Below the pieces are notes generated by a model that had not been told where the DNA came from, did no database searches, and saw only the letters and a list, made by a program, of their open reading frames with translations. Positions 1-5,064 of a stretch of 7,951 bases of DNA are shown here, one piece after another; position 1 is the first letter of the stretch; each line of letters opens with the position of its first letter. Source of the stretch: Anaerolineales bacterium. GTDB taxonomy: Bacteria > Chloroflexota > Anaerolineae > Epilineales > JAANWY01. The position numbers and the translations under genes were made by a program. Where the stretch lies: the NCBI GenBank assembly GCA_018263655.1, contig JAANWY010000147.1:1-7951 (forward strand), read 5' to 3'.

Positions 1-104
1 AACTAACACCCATGCTCGGCAAGGTCTCCCGCTTTGTGCTCGGCAAGGTCTCCCGCTTTGTGCTCGGCAAGGTCTCCCGACCGCAGCCGGCGGGCGATGG
101 GACA
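1..104. repeat. 24-bp tandem repeat block, copy 1
   Basis: Three adjacent copies of a 24-bp unit start at 15, 39 and 63. The third is cut short and runs into a unique tail (81-104). The unit core is ctcggcaaggtctcccgctt. An 11-bp leader (aactaacaccc) precedes the array. Leader, array and tail all recur at 167-295. The period is a multiple of three, so both strands stay open as repetitive reading frames, but the frames have no start context or family resemblance and are not called as genes. There are no spacers between units, so this is not CRISPR. The block continues to the window edge, so its left end may be incomplete. Confidence 0.9.
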
Positions 105-118
105 TCGGTCGGGAGACC
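71..118. repeat. Inverted repeat, 12-bp arms
   Basis: ggtctcccgacc (71-82) is the exact reverse complement of ggtcgggagacc (107-118), with a 24-nt loop. The left arm is the end of the last 24-bp unit, so part of the repeat has been copied in inverted orientation. No T-run follows on either strand, so an intrinsic terminator is not supported. Just after it, a short motif around cctcgtccagc recurs at about 117, 131 and 156. Confidence 0.75.
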
Positions 119-166
119 TCGTCCAGCGTACCTCCGTCCAGCGTATTGAGGGAGGCCTCGTCCAGC

Positions 167-295
167 AACTAACACCCATGCTCGGCAAGGTCTCCCGCTT
201 CTGTGCTCGGCAAGGTCTCCCGCTTTGTGCTCGGCAAGGTCTCCCGCTTTGTGCTTGGCAAGGTCTCCCGACCGCAGCCGGCGGGCGATGGGACA
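167..295. repeat. 24-bp tandem repeat block, copy 2
   Basis: This is a second copy of the block at 1-104, with the same 11-bp leader and the same tail ending in gggcgatgggaca. It holds four units, starting at 181, 206, 230 and 254, against three in copy 1. The first unit is 25 bp long (one extra c) and the last carries a c-to-t change (cttggc). The copies therefore differ in unit number and have begun to diverge. The block ends 7 bp before the stop codon of the PA14 lipoprotein gene. Confidence 0.9.
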
Positions 296-302
296 GCGGC
301 GG

Positions 303-2111
303 CTACCGAATCGGTTTAACTTCCCACCACACGCGGATGCTGGCATCGCCGCCGGCCTCGAAATAGTCGACGCGCAACTCGTGCGTACCCACCTCGAGTG
401 CGACATCCGCTTGGTGGGTCACAGGACCGGTCGCGTACCACTCATCGAGCACTAGCGCGTCGTCCACCCAAAGGCGAACCCCATCATCGTGCCGGGCGAA
501 GAAGCGATACACGCCGTATTCGAAGAGGTTCCACCTATCCGACCATCGGATGGAGAAGTCGTCTGCGCCGACGTCATCGGGCCCATCGCCGCCCCAGTCG
601 AAATCAATATTGACGTCATTCTGCACGAAGGCCGGCTGCCCCGAAAGCTGTCGGTTGGCGTAATAGGCGCCGCGCCAGTGCGAATACGCATCCAGGTTTT
701 CCCACCAGACGTATACTTCGGCCTTCCCGCCGGCTTCGTAGTATTCCACGCGAATATCGTGATTGCCTCCGGATAGATAGACGTCAGCGCTGTAGCCTGC
801 TTCGCCCGTTGAGGTCTGCCACTCGTCGATGACGAGGCGGTCGTCGACCCAGACTCGCACCCCGTCGTCCGCTTGGGCGTGGAAGCGGTGGGTGCCCGTG
901 TCGAATGATACGGTCCGTGTCCAACGCGCGGAGAAGTTGTCGTCAGGTATTTGGGGTGCCGGGCCGTCATCCGCCCACTTGAACTTCACCGCTATGTCGT
1001 CTCGAACGACGGCGGGTGTTCCCGAAAGCGTTCGGTTATCGTAGTAGGCGCCGCGCCAGTTGGGGTAACGCCCGAGGTATTGCCACCGAAGCCTCAGGGT
1101 CGCGTTCCCGCCGGCATCGTAGTACTCCACGCGCATCTCCGTCGGCCCGCTGAGCACCTGTTTGAACTCGTAAGTCGTGGTCGAGGTGATCTTCCACTCG
1201 TCGAGCACCAGTTGGTCATCGATAAATACGCGTACCCCATCGTCGACCTCGACGCTGAACCGGTAACCGCCGGTCAGAAAATCTACTTCTCGTGTCCAGC
1301 GGACCGAGAACCTGTCGATTGGCACGCCTGTTGCCGGCGCCCCGTCATGCCAATCGAAGTCAATCATGTTGTCATCGCGCAGCAGCACCGGATCGCCCTG
1401 GAGATTGGGGTTGGCGTAGTACTCGCCGCGCCAACGTCGGAAGGTGCGGGTGGGGCTCGCCGTCGGCACTGGCGTCGGGGTTGGCGGCGTGGTCGCTGTC
1501 GCCGTGGGGGGCGGGGGTGAGGTCGCCGTCGGGCTCGCTAGATACAGGCGCGTGACGGCGCGGTGTTGGCCGTCCAGACTCTCGGCAACGACGATGGCGC
1601 TATCGCCACGCCACGGTGCCGGCACCCTTAGCGTCGTGGCGAACGTGCCGTCTGCACTGACGGTACTTCGGACACCTGTGGGTTGGGCGTTCTCGACGCT
1701 CGTGCCCAGGCGAAGGGTGATCGTTTCGCCCGGCTGCCAGTTCTCGCCCCGAATCTCGACCGGACTTTCCGGCTCGGTGACCTCTGGTAAGACGTAGACC
1801 GAGGGGCCGTCGACGGCCGTCGCTGATGCGGTGGGGGTGCCGGCTGAAATGGGTGTCCTTGTTGGAGGCTGAACGGCTCCTGGCGTGCGGGTCAGGCGGT
1901 AAGCGTGCACCATGGCCGTGAGCGTGGCGCCCGGTGGCGGTGTTGGGAGGATGATGGTCAGGATGACGGTCGCTGTCGGTTGGGGCCTCGGCGAGCTCGG
2001 TATCGAAGCTGTCGGTGTAGGTTCCGTCCGGAAGGTGCCGCAGCCTACCGCCACGCCCAGGAGGGCGATGAGGCAAACGGTAGGGAGGATGGAGAATGGA
2101 AGATGCGGCAT
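303..2111 (-). CDS. Lipoprotein with Ig-like domain and three PA14 domains
   Basis: A probable surface lipoprotein of 602 residues. The start at 2111 gives a hydrophobic signal with lipobox VAVGC and lipid-attached Cys24. An upstream in-frame ATG at 2198 would add 29 low-complexity residues and push the signal inward; it has a purine-rich (AGGG) stretch before it, so the start is not certain. After Cys24 come a Thr/Pro-rich spacer (29-101), a beta-sandwich or IPT-like region (102-191, with GENWQPGE), a second Thr/Pro linker (192-225), and three PA14 domains (about 226-347, 351-471, 478-598). Each PA14 copy has the DDGVR..(I/V)DD..L(V/I)(L/I)DEW core and a (D/E)Y(Y/F)(D/E)AGG motif. PA14 domains commonly bind glycans; no catalytic domain is visible. 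The likely role, inferred, is carbohydrate or cell-wall binding outside the membrane. It appears to be transcribed alone. Confidence 0.87.
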   Translation of the reverse strand: MPHLPFSILPTVCLIALLGVAVGCGTFRTEPTPTASIPSSPRPQPTATVILTIILPTPPPGATLTAMVHAYRLTRTPGAVQPPTRTPISAGTPTASATAVDGPSVYVLPEVTEPESPVEIRGENWQPGETITLRLGTSVENAQPTGVRSTVSADGTFATTLRVPAPWRGDSAIVVAESLDGQHRAVTRLYLASPTATSPPPPTATATTPPTPTPVPTASPTRTFRRWRGEYYANPNLQGDPVLLRDDNMIDFDWHDGAPATGVPIDRFSVRWTREVDFLTGGYRFSVEVDDGVRVFIDDQLVLDEWKITSTTTYEFKQVLSGPTEMRVEYYDAGGNATLRLRWQYLGRYPNWRGAYYDNRTLSGTPAVVRDDIAVKFKWADDGPAPQIPDDNFSARWTRTVSFDTGTHRFHAQADDGVRVWVDDRLVIDEWQTSTGEAGYSADVYLSGGNHDIRVEYYEAGGKAEVYVWWENLDAYSHWRGAYYANRQLSGQPAFVQNDVNIDFDWGGDGPDDVGADDFSIRWSDRWNLFEYGVYRFFARHDDGVRLWVDDALVLDEWYATGPVTHQADVALEVGTHELRVDYFEAGGDASIRVWWEVKPIR

Positions 2112-2128
2112 GGGGGATGGAGGGTGGA
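2087..2128. repeat. Purine-rich heptanucleotide array
   Basis: Six consecutive 7-bp units fit a loose consensus RRATGGR (ggatgga, gaatgga, agatgcg, gcatggg, ggatgga, gggtgga). The array covers the preferred start codon of the PA14 lipoprotein (2109-2111), its first eight codons and the leader just upstream. This explains why no good Shine-Dalgarno sequence is visible on the minus strand. A weaker continuation of the rhythm is visible to about 2156. Confidence 0.6.
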
Positions 2129-2336
2129 AGCTAGAGAACAGGTTATGGGGATGGGCGAGGTGTGTGTGCGTTTCCGGGTTTCGCTGTCGCTGTTCCATTT
2201 TTCCCTTGCCCTTTCCATTTTCCCCGTCTCGGTGAATCCAAATGGGTTCGGTCTGGATCGCCAGATCCGGCCGCCTGGGGGTCTGGCGATGCTCCCAGAA
2301 CGAAATCTCAATCTATTGAGTCTAGCCGTTAAGGGG
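2112..2336. other. Intergenic leader of PA14 gene, no intact gene
   Basis: No supported gene. It contains a possible 29-codon extension of the lipoprotein (2112-2198), a 9-bp inverted repeat (atcgccaga at 2257-2265 with tctggcgat at 2282-2290, loop 16 nt) and a small perfect palindrome, ctcaat-ct-attgag (2307-2320), that could be an operator but has no supporting context. I could not identify a convincing sigma70 promoter for the lipoprotein gene here. Confidence 0.5.
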
Positions 2337-2420
2337 ATTCCAGAATTTAAAACCTCCCAAAAACCTAAAGATTTCCAGGGGAAATAGGCCGTTTTTGGGA
2401 GGTTTATTTCCCTGGAAGTC
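2337..2420. repeat. Long imperfect inverted repeat
   Basis: The perfect core pairs aaacctcccaaaaac (2350-2364) with gtttttgggaggttt (2391-2405). The outer arms continue imperfectly to about 2337 and 2420 through ttccag/ctggaa. The loop contains a second small stem, atttcc (2371-2376) with ggaaat (2380-2385). A competing pairing is also possible: ttccaggggaaat (2373-2385) with atttccctggaa (2406-2417), one base unpaired. The element lies after the minus-strand pseudogene and before the lipoprotein gene. It could act as a terminator for leftward transcription or be a small palindromic repeat element; no clear T-run favours either. Confidence 0.7.
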
Positions 2421-2421
2421 C

Positions 2422-2622
2422 CTAATCAACCAGTTCAGAAACTTTGCGATGATGCGGTCGCCCAGAATCCAGCACAGGTGCAGCACGCGGCGATGGTGGA
2501 ATGGACCGTAGGCGAGCTTGGCCAGTCGCGTCTTCAGCGTGAGGGTTGATGCGCTCCAGGCTGAGGCCCGCGGAGAGACCCGCCGGCCCGCCACCGACGA
2601 TGATAATCTCGTAGCCGTCCAT
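2422..2622 (-). pseudogene. Remnant of FAD-dependent oxidoreductase (geranylgeranyl reductase-like)
   Basis: From ATG 2622 the frame reads MDGYEIIIVGGGPAGLSAG followed by LSLERINPHA. This is a classic N-terminal Rossmann motif (GxGxxG) that binds FAD and resembles geranylgeranyl-reductase-type flavoproteins. The frame then loses resemblance and stops at 2422-2424. The +1 frame over the same DNA reads TLKTRLAKLAYGPFHHRR and then LNWLIRD, which looks like the extreme C-terminus of such a protein. It stays open through the inverted repeat to a stop at 2322. These families are usually 350-450 residues, so I infer a deletion of most of the gene, leaving N- and C-terminal ends joined out of frame near 2535. 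A possible earlier start is ATG 2649. The N-terminal motif is secure; the family and the C-terminal match rest on recall. Confidence 0.6.
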
Positions 2623-2701
2623 GGCGGCATAGCTTGATCGAGAATTCATGATGTTCGATGAGGGTATCACCTTCGTTAGTTCCTCGGCGCAAATCACTTA
2701 C

Positions 2702-2730
2702 ATTATACCAAAAATACCCGACGCGGTCAT
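2702..2730 (-). promoter_or_regulatory. Predicted sigma70-like promoter, leftward
   Basis: On the minus strand there is a perfect -10 TATAAT (2702-2707) preceded by an extended -10 TG one base away. A 17-nt spacer leads to a weak -35 ATGACC (2725-2730). It would drive the oxidoreductase remnant. The last base of the -35 box is the first base of the 9-bp duplication beside the 163-bp insertion, so the insertion separated this promoter from whatever lay upstream. Confidence 0.55.
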
Positions 2731-2738
2731 CTCCAGCG

Positions 2739-2901
2739 CAGCAATTCGAGATTTGGCAGTCAGCACACCTCGATACGCCTTCTTCGAGTAGCTACTCGGT
2801 ATGCTGACTGTCCGAGAACCATGCTGAGTAGGCGTCAGCCGTATCGAAGTGTGGTTCTCGGACGGTCAGCACGTGGATTCGCGCCAAATCTCGAATTGCT
2901 G
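2739..2901. mobile_element. 163-bp MITE-like element with 18-bp TIRs and 9-bp TSD
   Basis: The ends are perfect 18-bp inverted repeats, cagcaattcgagatttgg (2739-2756) and ccaaatctcgaattgctg (2884-2901). The 9-bp direct repeat tctccagcg abuts both ends (2730-2738 and 2902-2910), as expected for a target-site duplication. The element is too short to encode a transposase. Inside are cagtcagca/tgctgactg (2757-2765 with 2802-2810), a 14-bp palindrome cgagtagctactcg (2785-2798) and a 19-bp stem with one mismatch (2803-2821 with 2852-2870). A non-autonomous insertion mobilised in trans is the natural reading. A 9-bp duplication occurs in several transposase families (for example IS1 and IS4), so the helper cannot be named. 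Confidence 0.85.
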
Positions 2902-2918
2902 TCTCCAGCGGTTCGTCC

Positions 2919-2947
2919 TTGACGATTTTCCAATCATGTGGTATAGT
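2919..2947 (+). promoter_or_regulatory. Predicted sigma70 promoter of M14 peptidase gene
   Basis: TTGACG (2919-2924), a 17-nt spacer and TATAGT (2942-2947), with an extended -10 TG at 2939-2940. This is close to consensus and would start RNA near 2954, leaving a leader of about 38 nt before ATG 2992. The -35 box begins 8 bp after the right target duplication of the 163-bp element, so the element lies directly upstream of this promoter. Confidence 0.75.
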
Positions 2948-2991
2948 AAAGTCAAGCATACACAACCGCTACAGCATCTTCGAGGAGAGAG

Positions 2992-4983
2992 ATGTCGTTG
3001 AGAAGGCGAGGACCGAGTCACACACTGAAAAGACTGCTTCGTTGCAGTGTGGTCGGTGGCTGGGTGATGCTTCTTGCGCTTTTCTTCTCTTTCGCCCCGC
3101 TTCATGCTTCTTCACCTGAATATCAACTGGTGCGCCTCCGCTTCAAGCGCCGGTCCCAGCTTCAGGCCTGGGTTGATGGTGGCCTTGATGTATGGCATGT
3201 CGATGGTCACACAGCTCTGGTGTTGCTCCCCAAGACTCAGATCAGTGCCTTCCAGACTGAGCGCACCCAGCTTGAGTTCGTTCCACAGCCGGCGATGGCA
3301 TCGTTCCCCGCTTGCTATCGCACCTACGCCGACATGGTCGACTTTTTCAGTGACCGGGCGACGGCGTACCCCCATCTTCTCCAATGGGTCGACGTAGGTG
3401 ACTCCTGGGAGAAGGCGAACGGTCTGGCCGGCGGTGACTTGTACGTCGCCCGGCTGACCAGCCCCGAGGGCCCGGACAAGAAACCCAAGTTCTTTCTCAT
3501 GGCGGAACTCCACGCCCGCGAGATCATCACCCCCGAGGTCGCCATGAACTTCGCCGATGACCTTTTGCGGAACTATGGGCAGGACCCTACGGTCACTTGG
3601 CTGCTTGACAACCGCGAAGTCTGGGTGATGCCTATGGCCAACCCAGACGGCCACGCCCGAGCTGTCCAGGCAGAGAATTGGCGCAAGAATGTGCGGCTCA
3701 CCGGTTCCTGTGAACTTGGCGCTCCCCCTAACAGCCATGGCGTGGACTTGAACCGGAACTACGGATTTCAATGGGGGCTCGACACGGGTTCCAGTGCGGA
3801 CCCCTGCAATCTGACGTACCGGGGTGAGGGGCCGTATTCTGAGCCCGAAATCCAGGCCATACGGGATCTGGTTCGTGAGCAAGATTTCGATATTCTTGTG
3901 TCGTTGCACTCATGGGGCGATGAAGTTCTCTATCCTTGGGCGCATACGTGGGACGCGGCCCCACATGTGAACAGCCTGGGCGCGATGGCGACCCGAATGG
4001 CCGCTGTGAGTGGCTATACTGCTAAGCAGACAGCCCAGATGGGCTACGTGAGCAGCGGTGGTGCGGCGGACTGGAGCTATGGGGAATTGGGAATCGCCTC
4101 CTTCACCCTAGAAGTAGGTGGTATAGAGGACGGATTCTTCTGGCCACCCTGTGAGAAACAGGATCAGCTTTATCAGGAGGTGCGGCCGGCGTTGATATAC
4201 GCGGCTATGGTGGCCGATCGGCCGTACGAGGTGGCCGGCGGTCCCGAGGCGCATGAAATCTCTGTCGAGCCGGACGGACGCGAGATTAGGGTTCGGGCAC
4301 AGGTCAGCGATCAGTGGTCCGGTGATGATCGGATCCTAACCGCCGAACTCTTCCTGGAGGAGCTGGGAGCGCCCGGCACCGGTATCAGGCTGTCGCCCGT
4401 GGATGGTAACTGCAACTCCGATACTGAGTGGTTCACGATGAACCTGGATGAAAGCGTTCTCCTGCCGTTTGCCGGCCGGCGTGTTCCTTTGCTTATCGTC
4501 GCCGAGGAAGTGACGGGCACGCGCGGTGTTCCGGCGGTGGCCTGGTTAGACCTGCGGAACTACGACGTGCCGGCATCCACCGTGGTGAGTTTCCGCCCGG
4601 TGGGCGCCCAGGAGCTGGCCTTCGCCATACAGAACGGGCGTGTATTTCAGGGCCCGGCGAGTGCCGGCAATGTCGTGATGACTGTCCGTGATCGTCAGGT
4701 CTACGTGGGAGAGGGTGTCACAGGAGAGCTTCTGTACACTCTCGAAGACGGCCGGGTCCGGGTCGGGGAGGCAGGCCCCGTCATCTATGCCGTCCGCGAT
4801 CACCGTATCTATCAGGGCCCTCCCGAGTTCGGGGTTGTGCGCTACCGCATAGACTATGACCGGATATTGGGTCCAGGTCACTCTGGCGACAATATCGTCG
4901 CGTTCGCCAACATCAATCTGACCATCGAGGAAATGGAGCAGGCTTGTCTGCTCTTACCGGTGCTGATGGACAGGCTGTATTGA
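2992..4983 (+). CDS. Secreted zinc carboxypeptidase, family M14
   Basis: A 663-residue exported metallopeptidase expected to remove C-terminal residues from peptides outside the membrane. The start is supported by gaggag (2982-2987) 4 nt upstream. A signal peptide is clear: basic N-region, hydrophobic 20-36, cleavage likely after LHA39. The M14 domain spans about 108-410. Zinc ligands are His174 and Glu177 (ELHARE) and His306 (SLHSW). Asn254-Arg255 (LNRN) would bind the substrate carboxylate, Arg231 or Arg235 (WRKNVR) matches the catalytic arginine, Tyr363 the tyrosine, and Glu374 (FTLEVGG) the general base. All key residues are present, so activity is expected. Residues 420-521 look like a beta-sandwich. 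Residues 541-634 form five repeats of 16-20 residues (see separate entry). Substrate preference cannot be read reliably. Confidence 0.93.
   Translation: MSLRRRGPSHTLKRLLRCSVVGGWVMLLALFFSFAPLHASSPEYQLVRLRFKRRSQLQAWVDGGLDVWHVDGHTALVLLPKTQISAFQTERTQLEFVPQPAMASFPACYRTYADMVDFFSDRATAYPHLLQWVDVGDSWEKANGLAGGDLYVARLTSPEGPDKKPKFFLMAELHAREIITPEVAMNFADDLLRNYGQDPTVTWLLDNREVWVMPMANPDGHARAVQAENWRKNVRLTGSCELGAPPNSHGVDLNRNYGFQWGLDTGSSADPCNLTYRGEGPYSEPEIQAIRDLVREQDFDILVSLHSWGDEVLYPWAHTWDAAPHVNSLGAMATRMAAVSGYTAKQTAQMGYVSSGGAADWSYGELGIASFTLEVGGIEDGFFWPPCEKQDQLYQEVRPALIYAAMVADRPYEVAGGPEAHEISVEPDGREIRVRAQVSDQWSGDDRILTAELFLEELGAPGTGIRLSPVDGNCNSDTEWFTMNLDESVLLPFAGRRVPLLIVAEEVTGTRGVPAVAWLDLRNYDVPASTVVSFRPVGAQELAFAIQNGRVFQGPASAGNVVMTVRDRQVYVGEGVTGELLYTLEDGRVRVGEAGPVIYAVRDHRIYQGPPEFGVVRYRIDYDRILGPGHSGDNIVAFANINLTIEEMEQACLLLPVLMDRLY
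4612..4893 (+). other. Five-fold beta-repeat region in the M14 peptidase C-terminus
   Basis: Residues about 541-634 hold five tandem repeats of 16-20 residues with a loose pattern of hydrophobic-x-(Y/F/T)-x-(V/I/L)-x-(D/N)-x-R-(V/I)-(Y/F)-x-G. Examples are FAIQNGRVFQG, MTVRDRQVYVG, YTLEDGRVRVG, YAVRDHRIYQG and YRIDYDRILG. They are followed by GDNIVAFANI and a hydrophobic tail. The short beta-hairpin periodicity resembles bacterial beta-flower or beta-propeller-like repeat modules; that assignment is inference. The likely role is stability or attachment rather than catalysis. Confidence 0.6.
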
Positions 4984-5007
4984 CGTTCTGCCTCTCTGTG
5001 ATAGAAT
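4980..5007 (+). promoter_or_regulatory. Predicted sigma70 promoter of ABC-F gene
   Basis: TTGACG (4980-4985) overlaps the TGA stop of the peptidase gene. A 16-nt spacer leads to TAGAAT (5002-5007), with an extended -10 TG at 4999-5000. The predicted RNA start is near 5014, giving a leader of about 50 nt. This suggests the ABC-F gene is transcribed independently, though readthrough from the peptidase gene is possible because no terminator is visible between them. Confidence 0.6.
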
Positions 5008-5021
5008 TAGCTGACGATGGT

Positions 5022-5046
5022 CCGCCAGCTGGCCGGCTGGTGGAGG
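5022..5046 (+). promoter_or_regulatory. Leader hairpin overlapping the only Shine-Dalgarno-like sequence
   Basis: ccgccagc (5022-5029) pairs with gctggtgg (5036-5043), allowing one G-U pair, over a 6-nt loop. The right arm overlaps ggagg (5042-5046), the only Shine-Dalgarno-like sequence before the ABC-F start at 5065. That ggagg is 18 nt from the ATG, unusually far, and an in-frame TAG at 5047-5049 excludes a longer protein. No T-run follows, so it is not a simple terminator. Confidence 0.4.
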
Positions 5047-5064
5047 TAGCCCGAATCGTTAGCT

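Noticed and set aside
15..271. Possible CRISPR array
   Set aside because: The 24-bp units are directly adjacent with no unique spacers and no cas genes are present.
3..366. Open frames on both strands across the 24-bp repeats
   Set aside because: They stay open because the repeat length is a multiple of three. The products are only repeats of one short peptide, the 25-bp unit breaks the frame, and no ribosome-binding site is seen.
951..1520. Plus-strand frame of 189 codons opposite the PA14 domains
   Set aside because: It is the antisense of a well-supported gene with clear domains and shows no recognisable motifs of its own.
2112..2198. 29-residue N-terminal extension of the lipoprotein from ATG 2198
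   Set aside because: It would place the signal peptide and lipobox over 50 residues from the N-terminus and is encoded by low-complexity DNA. The purine-rich stretch before it keeps it possible but less likely.
3112..3909. Minus-strand frame of 265 codons opposite the M14 peptidase
   Set aside because: It is a shadow of the peptidase, whose catalytic residues are all present on the plus strand; no domain features are seen in the shadow.
5022..5043. Terminator between the peptidase and ABC-F genes
   Set aside because: The hairpin is not followed by a T-run and lies downstream of the predicted ABC-F promoter, so termination is not supported.
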